From Pseudomonadota bacterium (lineage in GTDB: Bacteria > Pseudomonadota > Gammaproteobacteria > Burkholderiales > Burkholderiaceae_C): DNA of 64,000 nucleotides. The stretch lies in the NCBI GenBank assembly GCA_018241265.1, contig JAFEEF010000006.1, forward strand, positions 66,112 to 130,111. The letters run 5' to 3'. The translations under genes were made by a program, and so were the position numbers. Positions within the stretch are counted from its first letter, which is position 1, and every line of letters begins with the position of its first letter. Of this stretch, positions 52,896 through 64,000 are shown one piece after another. The notes under the pieces are model-generated. The model was not told where the DNA came from and did not search any database. It saw nothing but the letters and a program-made list of their open reading frames with translations.

Positions 52896-53615
52896 GTGAG
52901 CGACCGCGAACTGCACCTGCTCTGCGCCGGCGCGGCGCGTGGCCTCGTCGGCGCGTTGCGCGACGAATTCATGCGCAGCACCGGCGCGCGCATCCAGGCG
53001 AGCTTCGGCGCGGTCGGCACGATGAAGGAAGCGCTCGAGGACGGTTCGCGCTGCGACGTCATGGTCGTCACCGCGGCGATGGTCGCGTCGCTGCAGGCGG
53101 CCGGTCTGCTCGAAGCCGGCACCAGCGTCGACCTCGGCCGCGTGCGCACCGGCGTCGGCGTGCGCGTCGCCGATCCGCATCCCGACGTGCGGTCGACCGC
53201 CACCCTGCGTGGTGCGCTGCTCGCCGCGCCGGCGATCTACTTTCCCGATCCGATGCGCTCGACCGCGGGCATCCATTTCGCGTCGGTGCTGCGCGAACTC
53301 GGCATCGCCGATGCGGTGGTGGCGCGCTGCCGCACGTTTCCGAACGGCGCGGCGGCGATGCGCGAGCTGGCCGCGTCGGGGCTCGCCGGCGCGCTCGGCT
53401 GCACGCAGGTGACCGAGATCCTCGACACCCCGGGCATCGAACTGGTCGGCGCGCTGCCGGCAACCTTCGAGCTCGCGACGGCATATACCGCGGCGATCGG
53501 CGCGCATGCGCGCCACCCGATGCTCGCCGAACAATTCATCGCGACGATCACCGGCCCGGCCTCGCGCGCGCTGCGCCTGCGCTGCGGCTTCGAGCTCGAC
53601 GACGACCTTCCCTGA
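52896..53615 (+). CDS. ModA-like substrate-binding protein without a visible signal peptide
   Basis: A 239-aa SBP family (ModA/AcfC-like) domain protein: LHLLCAGAARGLVGALRDEFMRSTGARIQASFGAVGTMKEAL, then MRSTAGIHFASVLRELGI and LAGALGCTQVTEIL. The GTG at 52896 has AAGGA eight bases upstream and starts at the domain boundary, giving no signal peptide. An ATG at 52755 adds 47 residues that are polar and contain no Sec signal either. It may be cytoplasmic or a remnant. It is 142 bases after the efflux pump, with no molybdate permease nearby. Confidence 0.65.
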   Translation: MSDRELHLLCAGAARGLVGALRDEFMRSTGARIQASFGAVGTMKEALEDGSRCDVMVVTAAMVASLQAAGLLEAGTSVDLGRVRTGVGVRVADPHPDVRSTATLRGALLAAPAIYFPDPMRSTAGIHFASVLRELGIADAVVARCRTFPNGAAAMRELAASGLAGALGCTQVTEILDTPGIELVGALPATFELATAYTAAIGAHARHPMLAEQFIATITGPASRALRLRCGFELDDDLP

Positions 53616-53643
53616 GCTCTCTCGACACGATCGGGCCTGGGCC

Positions 53644-53649
53644 TAGCAT
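53644..53649 (+). promoter_or_regulatory. -10-like TAGCAT, six bases before the pcaQ ATG
   Basis: The sequence reads CTAGCATCGCAGCATG. The hexamer ends six bases before the ATG at 53656, without a ribosome site. Confidence 0.5.
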
Positions 53650-53655
53650 CGCAGC

Positions 53656-56154
<2,499 letters not shown>

Positions 56155-56159
56155 GAGCC

Positions 56160-57332
56160 TCAGCGGCAGGTCCAGCTCGACGGCTCGGCGAGCGGCGCGC
56201 CGTCGGTCGTCGACAACGTGAGCAGGAACGCGACGAGGTCGCGTCGCTCGTCGATCGACAGCGGCGGTGCGGCGGAACCGCCGGCATCGGCCGCATGCGG
56301 CTGCAGCGCATCGCAGAGGTTCGCGACGCTGCCGTCGTGCAGGTAGGGTCCCGTCGCCGCGACGTCGCGCAGTCCGGGCGTACGGAACGCATACGCCACG
56401 GCCGATGCGGCCTGCTCGGCGGACGGCACCGGCCGAGGCGCATCGTCGTATCGGCCGCCGCGCCGGTAGGGGCTCTCCAGGCCGTGCTGCCGACCGGCGC
56501 TGCGGCCCGTGTCCGGGCTGCCGTCCGGCAACTGCGAGCGATGCAGCGCGACGTGGAACGCGCCGTCGCTGAACAGCGGCCCGGCATGGCAGCCGATGCA
56601 GGCGGCCTTGCCCGCGAACAGCGCCGCCCCGCGCGCCGCGGCGGCGGGGTAGTTCGCTGCCGCATGGCGATCGCCGCGCGCGAGCGCATCGCGCCAGTCG
56701 TCGAACGGCGTGCGGCCGCTGACCAGCGTCTCCTGGTAGGCCGCCAATGCCTTCGCGATGTCGACCAGCACCGATTCGTCGTCGGTGGACGGCAGCCGGC
56801 CATAGGCTTGCGCATAGCCGCGCGCGAGCTCCGGCGCCGCGCGCACCGCGGACGCGGCCTCCGCCGCGCTCGCATGCATCTCGCGCGGATCGAGCATCGG
56901 CCGGATGCTCTGCGCCCACAGGCTGTCGTTCGCGCCGTCCCAGCCATACAGTCGCTGGAAGCGCACGTTCCATAGCGACAGCGTGTTGCGACCGCCGTCG
57001 ACCGCACCGAGTGCGGTTGCGCGTCCGTCCGCATAGAAGCGCCACGGCTCGTGGCAGGTCGCGCAGCGCAGTCCGCCGACCGTCGACAGCCGCGGGCTGT
57101 GGAACAGCAGCTCGCCGAACGCGATCGCCGCAGGCCGGCCCGACATCCGATTGCCGGGATCGGGCATCAGCGGCGGCGGCCATGGACCGAGCGACACGAT
57201 GCGCGCCTGCACGTCTGCCGGCGCGACGATCGGACCGTCGGCCGCTGCCGGCATCGACGGGCCGCAGGCGAGCGACGCCGCGACGGCGATCGCCATCGAC
57301 AGCATCGGCCTGCACACCGGCGCGTGCAGCAT
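56160..57332 (-). CDS. Di-haem cytochrome c peroxidase/MauG-like protein
   Basis: A 390-aa periplasmic protein. The signal peptide spans about 1-31. Two c-type haem sites are CATCH (90-94) and CIGCH (245-249), with the family's GELLFHSPRLSTVGGLRCATCH block. A Met or His distal ligand region is GPYLHDGSVANL near the C-terminus. It could reduce peroxide or catalyse a MauG-type modification of a partner protein. The start at 57332 lies 11 bases after the polyglycine TPR gene, so the two form an operon. Confidence 0.88.
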   Translation of the reverse strand: MLHAPVCRPMLSMAIAVAASLACGPSMPAAADGPIVAPADVQARIVSLGPWPPPLMPDPGNRMSGRPAAIAFGELLFHSPRLSTVGGLRCATCHEPWRFYADGRATALGAVDGGRNTLSLWNVRFQRLYGWDGANDSLWAQSIRPMLDPREMHASAAEAASAVRAAPELARGYAQAYGRLPSTDDESVLVDIAKALAAYQETLVSGRTPFDDWRDALARGDRHAAANYPAAAARGAALFAGKAACIGCHAGPLFSDGAFHVALHRSQLPDGSPDTGRSAGRQHGLESPYRRGGRYDDAPRPVPSAEQAASAVAYAFRTPGLRDVAATGPYLHDGSVANLCDALQPHAADAGGSAAPPLSIDERRDLVAFLLTLSTTDGAPLAEPSSWTCR

Positions 57333-57343
57333 GCGCAAGGCCC

Positions 57344-57940
57344 TTACTTCGCGTTCGTGTCGAACGTGCCGGTCGCCTTGTACGACACGACCGCCTTCTT
57401 CAGCATCGTGTACTCGGTGCACGGCAGCCAGCACAGGCGGTCGAGCACCTGCAGATGCTCCTCGGCCTTGGCCACGTTGCCCGCGAGCAGGTAGGCCTCG
57501 CCGAGATACTCGTGCGCGCCGCGATGCTTCGGATCGATCGTCAGCGCCTTGTCGTAGTGCGCGAAGGCCTGGTCGAGGTGACCCGACTTCCGGTACGCGA
57601 AGCCGAGCCAGTTCTCGGCATAGGCGTCCTTCGGTGCGCGCGCGGCATAACCTTCGAGCAGCTTGATCGCGGCGTCGTAGTGCTGGGCCTTGATCTCGGC
57701 GACGGCCGATGCGTAGTCCGGATCGATGGTGGTGCTGGCTTCACCGCCGCCCCCTCCGCCGCCACCTCCACCACCGCCCCCTCCGCCTCCGCCGCCTCCG
57801 CCCCCACCACCGCCGCCACCTCCACCCCCACCCCCACCCCCACCACCGCCTCCACCGCCGCCGCCGCCTCCCGCGGCGAGCGCGACGGTGGCCGCGAGCA
57901 GTGAAGAAACGAGTGCGACGACGAACCTCTTGGCAAGCAT
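57344..57940 (-). CDS. Exported TPR protein with a 43-residue polyglycine tract
   Basis: A 198-aa protein. The signal peptide is residues 1-23 (MLAKRFVVALVSSLLAATVALAA). Residues 24-66 are 43 consecutive glycines, after which about 132 residues make TPR repeats (ASAVAEIKAQHYDAAIKLLEGYAARAPKDAYAENWLGFAYRKSG and the next two). The Cys pair CWLPC near 170 could form a disulphide. The tract mixes all four Gly codons (GGC 16, GGT 13, GGA 8, GGG 6), so it is not a simple triplet repeat. AGGAG precedes the ATG. It is followed by a di-haem peroxidase gene 11 bases on. Confidence 0.85.
   Translation of the reverse strand: MLAKRFVVALVSSLLAATVALAAGGGGGGGGGGGGGGGGGGGGGGGGGGGGGGGGGGGGGGGGGGGEASTTIDPDYASAVAEIKAQHYDAAIKLLEGYAARAPKDAYAENWLGFAYRKSGHLDQAFAHYDKALTIDPKHRGAHEYLGEAYLLAGNVAKAEEHLQVLDRLCWLPCTEYTMLKKAVVSYKATGTFDTNAK
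57743..57871 (-). repeat. Polyglycine-encoding low-complexity tract
   Basis: A 129-bp stretch made entirely of GGN codons on the minus strand (CCN on the plus). It is the region for 43 Gly residues of the TPR protein. The plus strand could encode polyproline, but no gene uses it. Confidence 0.9.
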
Positions 57941-58136
57941 GGCGGATGACTCCTGTCGATCGGTGGCGACTCGCGTGGCCGGCAGTCACTGCCGTCGCCT
58001 ACGCTGGCCGTGTATGCCAAGGCCGCGCAGCCGAGTTCAAACGTCATCGTCGCGACGTCGCGGCGCGTGAGGCCCAGGCCGCGCAGCGCGTCGGGCGACT
58101 CGGCGATGGCATCGACGCCGCGATGCGAGCCGGCAT
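57941..58136. other. Gene-free region upstream of the polyglycine gene
   Basis: No gene is credible in this stretch. On the minus strand a segment resembles a DUF1127-type motif ([16 protein letters not shown]) near 58060-58100, but it has no start or stop of its own. Together with the PEP-CTERM tail to the right it looks like eroded coding DNA. It should also contain the promoter of the polyglycine gene. Confidence 0.35.
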
Positions 58137-58271
58137 GCCGGCTTCGCATCGGTGGGCTTCCGCTTCGACGAGGCATCGCTGTCGCCGGTGCCCGAACCCG
58201 CGAGCGCCGTGCTGCTGGCGCTCGGCCTGGCGGGCATCGGCGCGCTGCACCGGCGACGAGCGTCCGCATAA
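58137..58271 (+). pseudogene. PEP-CTERM tail without an intact gene
   Basis: The frame ending at TAA 58269-58271 reads [16 protein letters not shown], then [27 protein letters not shown], an intact PEP-CTERM tag with hydrophobic helix and basic end. Upstream of 58137 the frame runs into Arg/Ala-rich sequence without a start codon, signal peptide or recognisable domain. I read it as the 3' remnant of a truncated or frameshifted PEP-CTERM gene. A frameshift around 58100 could also be a sequencing error. Confidence 0.6.
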
Positions 58272-58301
58272 GCCCGCCCGCGGCGATTCCCGTTCAGCGG
58301 C

Positions 58302-58307
58302 GAGAAT
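58302..58307 (+). promoter_or_regulatory. -10-like GAGAAT of pncB
   Basis: GAGAAT lies about 66 bases before the pncB ATG in an otherwise gene-free stretch. It is a weak match and is reported only as a candidate. Confidence 0.25.
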
Positions 58308-58372
58308 GGGCGCCACGCGGGGCTGGCAGCCATCGGGCTGCGGGTCGATCGCGTGACCAGCGAGAGCCCTCG

Positions 58373-59560
58373 ATGCGCCCCGTCATCAACAGCCTGCTCG
58401 ACACCGACCTCTACAAGTTCACGATGTGGCAGGCGATGCTGCATCGGCATCCGCAGACGCAGGCCGAGTACAGCTTTCTCTGCCGCAACGAGCCGGCCTA
58501 TCCGCTCACCGAGCTGCTGCCCGACCTCAACCGGCAGCTCGACCACCTGTGCTCGCTGAAGTTCAGGGCCGACGAGCTCGCCTACCTCGGCGGCCTGCGC
58601 TTCATCCGTTCGGACTTCGTCGACTTCCTGCGCATCTTCCACTTCCAGCGCGAGTTCATCACCGCGCGCGCCGACGGCAACCGGCTCGAGATCATCGCGA
58701 TCGGCCCGCAGGTGCATGTGATGGCGTTCGAGATCTATGTGCTCGCGATCGTCAACGAGCTGTACTTCCGGCGCTTCGATGCGGCGCAGGCGCTCGCCGA
58801 AGGACGCCGGCGCCTGGCGCGCAAGATCGAGCGGCTGCGCGAGTTCAAGCACGAGCCCAAGCGCTGGTATCCGTTCGAGTTCTTCGACTTCGGCGTGCGC
58901 CGCCGCTTCTCGCGCGAATGGCAGCGCGAGGTCGTCGCGACGTTCAAGCAGGAGGTGCCCGAGTACTTCAAGGGCGTCTCCAACGTGCTGTTCGCGCGCG
59001 ACATGAACCTCGTGCCGATCGGCACGATGGCGCACGAATACCTGCAGACCTACCAGACGCTGGGCGTGCGGCTGCGCGACTTCCAGCGCGCCGCGTTCGA
59101 GAACTGGGTACAGGAGTACCGCGGCGACCTCGGCATCGCGCTCACCGACGTGGTCGGCATGGATGCGTTCCTGGCGGACTTCGACCTCTACTTCGCCAAG
59201 CTGTTCGACGGCCTGCGCCACGATTCGGGCGATCCGATCGTCTGGGGCGAGAAGGCGCTCGCACACTACGAGAAGCTGCGCATCGATCCGCGCACCAAAC
59301 GCCTGGTGTTCTCCGACAGCCTCGACTTCGACCGCGCGTTCGCGCTCTACCACCACTTCGCCGACCGCACGCAGCTCGGCTTCGGCATCGGCACGAACCT
59401 CACCAACGACATGGGGCTGAAGACGCTGCACATCGTCATGAAGCTGACGCAGGCGAATCGGCAGCCGGTCGCGAAGCTGTCGGACAGCCCGGGCAAGCTG
59501 CTGTGCGACGACGACACCTTCCTGGCCTATCTGCGCCAGGTGTTCAACGTGCCGGCGTAG
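58373..59560 (+). CDS. pncB: Nicotinate phosphoribosyltransferase
   Basis: A 395-aa PncB. It starts [31 protein letters not shown], the family N-terminus, and has [33 protein letters not shown] and [10 protein letters not shown], which hold the phosphate and nicotinate site. It converts nicotinate and PRPP to nicotinate mononucleotide for NAD salvage, driven by ATP. It stands alone and converges on opgH. Confidence 0.96.
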   Translation: MRPVINSLLDTDLYKFTMWQAMLHRHPQTQAEYSFLCRNEPAYPLTELLPDLNRQLDHLCSLKFRADELAYLGGLRFIRSDFVDFLRIFHFQREFITARADGNRLEIIAIGPQVHVMAFEIYVLAIVNELYFRRFDAAQALAEGRRRLARKIERLREFKHEPKRWYPFEFFDFGVRRRFSREWQREVVATFKQEVPEYFKGVSNVLFARDMNLVPIGTMAHEYLQTYQTLGVRLRDFQRAAFENWVQEYRGDLGIALTDVVGMDAFLADFDLYFAKLFDGLRHDSGDPIVWGEKALAHYEKLRIDPRTKRLVFSDSLDFDRAFALYHHFADRTQLGFGIGTNLTNDMGLKTLHIVMKLTQANRQPVAKLSDSPGKLLCDDDTFLAYLRQVFNVPA

Positions 59561-59596
59561 CCCGGGACGCGCTCCCGCGCATCCCAGGCGTGGGGG

Positions 59597-61837
59597 TCAG
59601 GCGCGCAGGCGCGCTTCGTTCTCTTCCAAATCGGCCAGCGCGTCCTCGCCGAAGCCGGAGTTCGCGGCCTCTGCGTCGCGCAGCCGCATCAGCGTCAGCG
59701 GCTCGCTCAGCAGGCGCAGGCGATCGGCCGGCGCGAGCGAGTCGCGGCGCGCGACCAGGCGCTTGACGAGGCGCAGGCGCGCCAGGCCGCGGCTACCGCG
59801 CACGGTGTTGCGCGATCCGGCCGCATGGTGCACGACGTCGAGCAGGCGCTGCTCCGGCACGAGGCTGTCCCACGCCGGCGCCGGCGCAGCGACTTCGGCC
59901 AGGCGCCAGGCGTGGCGCAGCACCGACGGCGTGGCCTGCTCTTCCGGGGTCACCAGCCAGCCGGCCCGCCGCACCTTCGCACCGAGCAGCGGCGCGCCGG
60001 TCGCAACGACCACCGGAATCGCCAGCAGCAGCGGCACGGCCACCGGCGCGAGCCACAGCGCACCGGCCGGCGCGAACAGGAACGCCGCGCCGAGCAGCAA
60101 CGCCACGACACCGGAGATCGGCGCAAGGCTGCGCGCGGCATCGCGCCAGCTCACCGCGTTGGCTTCCCGCGGCGGCGACTTCCAGTCGAGCTTCAGGCCG
60201 GTCAGCGCGACCACGACGAACAGCGAGTGCGCGACCATGCGGATCGGCGCCTGCAGGACCGACAGCAGGCCCTCGAGCAGCGCGCCGCCGACCAGCGCGG
60301 CCGTGCCGCCGTAGCGCTGCTGTTCGCCGCGCAGCACGAGGCCGACGACGCCGAGCGCACGCGGCAGCGCAAGCATCGTGACGGTCGCGACCCAGAGCGC
60401 GATCATCTCGACCGGCAGGCCGTGCTGCAGCACCGGCACGCTGCCGCCGCTCATCAGCCAGACGGCCGCTCCGAGCAGCACCGACAGCATCCACAGCGGC
60501 GCCGACACGTAGGCCATCGCGCCGGTCGCGAGCATCGCGCGGTGCACGCCGTGCAGGCCGGGCTCGGCGATCAGACGCGCGTTCATCAGGTTGCCCTGGC
60601 ACCAGCGGCGGTCGCGCTTGAGCTCTTCGAGCAGGTTCGGCGGCTGCTGCTCGTAGCTGCCCTGCAGCTCCGGCACCAGCCAGATGTGGTAGCCGGCACG
60701 GCGCATCAGCGCGGCTTCGACGAAGTCGTGCGACAGGATGCCGCCCGACAGCCCGCCCGTGCCGGGCAGCGCCGCGAGCGCGCAGTGCTTCATGAACGGC
60801 TCGACGCGGATGATCGCGTTGTGGCCCCAGTAGTGCGACTCGCCGAGCTGCCAGTACTGCATGCCGGTCGTGAACAGGCGTCCGGTCGTGCGGCCGGCGA
60901 ACTGCTGCGAGCGCGCGTGCACGGTGTCGAGGCCGCATGCTTGCGGCGCGGTCTGGATGATGCCGGCCTGCGGATGGGCCTCCATCAGGCGCGTCAGCGT
61001 CACGAGGCACTCGCCGCTCATCACGCTGTCGGCGTCGAGCACGGTCATGTAGCGGTAGTTCTTGCCCCAGCGGCGGCAGAAATCCGCGACGTTGCCGGCC
61101 TTGCGGTGGGTGCGGCGCTGGCGCCAGCGGTAGTAGACGCGCGCACCGGCGCCGAGCGTGTCGCGCAGCTCCGACCAGGCGGCGAGCTCGGCGGCGCGGA
61201 TCGCCGGATCGTTCGTGTCCGACAGGATGTAGAAGTCGAACAGACGCGACGCACCGGTCGTCGCGAGCGACTCGTAGGTCGCGCGCAGGCCGGCGAACAC
61301 GGTCGAGACCTGCTCGTTGCAGATCGGCATGATCACGGCGGTGCGGGCATCGGCGCGGATCGGCTGGTGGCGGCCGGCGTCCAGCGACAGGCCGTGGCGG
61401 TCGCCGCGCACCTGCACGTAGAAGCCCATGAGCGCCGTGTAGAAGCCGGCCGACACCCAGGTGAACAGCAGGCTGAACAGCGCGACCTGCAGCACGCGCA
61501 GCGCCGGATGGTCGAACATCGGCTGCGCATGGACGAGCAAGGCGGCCGCGCCGACGCCGGTCGCGGCGACGAGTCCGAGCAGCGTGCGGCGGCGCAGCAC
61601 GGCGGCGCGCTCCCACGGCGCGCGTTCGGCCGCGGGCACCTTGCCGGCGGCGCCCTTGCCCGTCAAACCGAGCTTCAGCCCGGGCCAGAACCCGGTCCAG
61701 GCCTTCGGAATCATCGAGCCGCGATGGACCGGCGGCGCGCTCGCTTCACGTGGCGGCGTCAGCGTCGGCGTCGGGAAAATCTGCTCGAGTATCGATCCCT
61801 CGGGCCGGTCCAGCCGGGTGGCTTCGGATTGATCCAT
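59597..61837 (-). CDS. opgH: Glucans biosynthesis glucosyltransferase H
   Basis: A 746-aa inner-membrane glycosyltransferase. Several membrane helices flank a GT2 catalytic domain with VLDADSVMSGE (DxD-like) and the RRWCQGN (Q/RxxRW-type) motif. It makes beta-1,2-linked osmoregulated periplasmic glucans from UDP-glucose. opgG, usually just upstream, is absent here. ATG 61837 gives the usual length; an in-frame ATG at 61864 adds nine residues. Neither has a clear ribosome site. Confidence 0.95.
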   Translation of the reverse strand: MDQSEATRLDRPEGSILEQIFPTPTLTPPREASAPPVHRGSMIPKAWTGFWPGLKLGLTGKGAAGKVPAAERAPWERAAVLRRRTLLGLVAATGVGAAALLVHAQPMFDHPALRVLQVALFSLLFTWVSAGFYTALMGFYVQVRGDRHGLSLDAGRHQPIRADARTAVIMPICNEQVSTVFAGLRATYESLATTGASRLFDFYILSDTNDPAIRAAELAAWSELRDTLGAGARVYYRWRQRRTHRKAGNVADFCRRWGKNYRYMTVLDADSVMSGECLVTLTRLMEAHPQAGIIQTAPQACGLDTVHARSQQFAGRTTGRLFTTGMQYWQLGESHYWGHNAIIRVEPFMKHCALAALPGTGGLSGGILSHDFVEAALMRRAGYHIWLVPELQGSYEQQPPNLLEELKRDRRWCQGNLMNARLIAEPGLHGVHRAMLATGAMAYVSAPLWMLSVLLGAAVWLMSGGSVPVLQHGLPVEMIALWVATVTMLALPRALGVVGLVLRGEQQRYGGTAALVGGALLEGLLSVLQAPIRMVAHSLFVVVALTGLKLDWKSPPREANAVSWRDAARSLAPISGVVALLLGAAFLFAPAGALWLAPVAVPLLLAIPVVVATGAPLLGAKVRRAGWLVTPEEQATPSVLRHAWRLAEVAAPAPAWDSLVPEQRLLDVVHHAAGSRNTVRGSRGLARLRLVKRLVARRDSLAPADRLRLLSEPLTLMRLRDAEAANSGFGEDALADLEENEARLRA

Positions 61838-62075
61838 GGTGTTTCGGAGGCAAAGAGTCCACATGGCGCGGATGCGCCGCTTGGCCTGCCTGTCTGCAAC
61901 CCCCGTGCCATGGGGATTTCTTCTTCTGAATCAATCTCTTATGTAGATCGAGCGGCGGCCGGGGAAGGGCGTCGCAGCGCCCTGGCCCGAAACCGCCGGA
62001 AAAGCGTCGCCGGCCGGCGACAAGATGCCGGGCTCGCTGTGTCGCTACGGGTTTCCCCAGGGGGACAGGGCGTCG
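61838..62075. other. 238-bp intergenic region before opgH
   Basis: No gene or clear promoter was found. It contains an A/T-richer part near 61915-61945 (TTCTTCTTCTGAATCAATC) that may hold the opgH promoter, and GC-rich inverted segments around 61950-62020. Confidence 0.35.
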
Positions 62076-63443
<1,368 letters not shown>

Positions 63444-63468
63444 TGGAGCCCCTCGGCCGACGGGTACG

Positions 63469-64000
63469 TCATGGGGACACCCTGCTCGCCGCGGCGGCCG
63501 GCCGCGGCGTCATGCTGCGCTCGATCGCGCGCAGCGCATCGAGCTGCTGCGACACCTGGTCCTGGCGCTTCTGCGCCTCCCGCAACTGCTGGTTCTGGCG
63601 CTCGACGTGATCTTCCAGCCGGCGCTGCTCGCCGTAGCGTGCCGCGAGCAGGCGCGCCCAAGGCTGCCACGGCGCGGCCTGCGGATCGCTGGAGTGCAGC
63701 AGCGGGTCGAGCAGGCCGAGCGCGCGCACCGTATCGCTCGGGTTGCGCGTCTGGCCGAGCGCCAGCGCCATCTGCAGCACCTGCTCCGGCCCGGCCGGCG
63801 CATCCAGCCGCACGAACTCGCGCTGCAGCTCGGCCGGCGCCATCTGCCGCACGCGCTCGTAGTAGTCGAGGAAAGCGCGCGCGGCGCGGTCCTGGTCGCT
63901 CACTTCGGGCACGCGCACCACCACCTCGACCGGCACCTGCACCTCCTTGATCAGCGGCTCGGGCAGCGGCGCCGGCGGCGGCTTGGACGTGACGCAGCCG
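63469..64000 (-). CDS. QseG/YfhG-like outer-membrane lipoprotein (5' end beyond window)
   Basis: The frame continues to the right edge, so the start is missing; about 176 residues are visible. The first visible residues are GCVTSKPPPAPLPEPL, a lipobox Cys followed by a Pro-rich linker. A helical part (DYYERVRQMAPAELQREFVRL) follows, then a long charged coiled coil (EDHVERQNQQLREAQKRQDQVSQQLDALRAIERSM). Position directly before glrR (25 bases) and the lipoprotein form match QseG/YfhG, the lipoprotein of the GlrK-GlrR system. The sensor kinase gene should lie just outside the window. Confidence 0.75.
   Translation of the reverse strand, partial: GCVTSKPPPAPLPEPLIKEVQVPVEVVVRVPEVSDQDRAARAFLDYYERVRQMAPAELQREFVRLDAPAGPEQVLQMALALGQTRNPSDTVRALGLLDPLLHSSDPQAAPWQPWARLLAARYGEQRRLEDHVERQNQQLREAQKRQDQVSQQLDALRAIERSMTPRPAAAASRVSP

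Noticed and set aside
57726-58070. A plus-strand polyproline protein
   Set aside because: It is the complement of the polyglycine tract. The minus strand has a signal peptide, TPR repeats and a ribosome site, whereas the plus frame has none of these.
57941-58136. A DUF1127-like gene on the minus strand
   Set aside because: [16 protein letters not shown] resembles the motif, but the frame has no suitable start and continues without a stop into the polyglycine gene region.

Overview
The window is about 70 % GC chromosomal DNA with tightly packed genes, many stop/start overlaps (ATGA, GTGA, TGATG) and few intergenic gaps. The gene content points to a Burkholderiales betaproteobacterium of the Rubrivivax/Leptothrix/Methylibium type: an mnmG-rsmG-parA cluster carrying parS sites, a PEP-CTERM exported protein, a yraN-diaA-dolP cluster divergent from rsmI, a prkA-yeaH-spoVR operon, yejABEF, pcaQHG and opgH. 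Two parS-like sites lie inside mnmG and rsmG, so the replication origin is probably close. I see no tRNA, rRNA, insertion sequence, prophage or CRISPR array; the apparent accessory items are small (a vapBC pair, gene remnants, orphan genes).

Layout. 1-6.6 kb: tail of an unknown gene with its terminator, a beta-hydroxyacid dehydrogenase, a PEP-CTERM protein, dolP-diaA-yraN divergent from rsmI, and an epimerase divergent from a LysR regulator. 6.6-13.3 kb: a small exported protein, tldD with a periplasmic binding protein, aroG behind an aromatic leader-peptide attenuator, a remnant of an SxxK serine hydrolase, a PduO-type adenosyltransferase and a D-lactate-dehydrogenase-like flavoprotein. 13.3-18.5 kb: the stress operon prkA-yeaH-spoVR with a candidate sigma-54 promoter. 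18.5-25.4 kb: parB, a small hydrolase, argC, an acetyltransferase, parA, rsmG and mnmG. 25.4-32.9 kb: a SulP remnant, an ElaA-like acetyltransferase, an EF-hand protein, a natAB-type exporter with an alpha/beta hydrolase, an MFS permease and a glutaredoxin-like protein, then vapBC. 33-45.6 kb: pirin, glutathione transferase, yejABEF with an upstream thioredoxin-fold protein, a PD-(D/E)XK protein, a polyamine-type binding protein, DUF427 and a WYL regulator. 45.7-53.6 kb: an HNH-like orphan, an RND tripartite efflux operon and a ModA-like protein. 53.6-64 kb: pcaQ and pcaHG, a di-haem peroxidase with a TPR protein carrying 43 consecutive glycines, a PEP-CTERM tail remnant, pncB, opgH, and a GlrR/QseF response regulator with a QseG-like lipoprotein running off the right edge.

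Most striking non-coding signals: (1) a 25-codon leader peptide with eight aromatic residues in a ten-residue stretch, a rho-independent terminator and a matching antiterminator strand upstream of aroG; (2) at least six starts where a -10-like hexamer sits 6-7 nt before an ATG that lacks a Shine-Dalgarno sequence, suggesting leaderless mRNAs; (3) a -24/-12 element with a nearby NtrC-like dyad upstream of prkA. All functions are inferred from reading the sequence; no database search was run.
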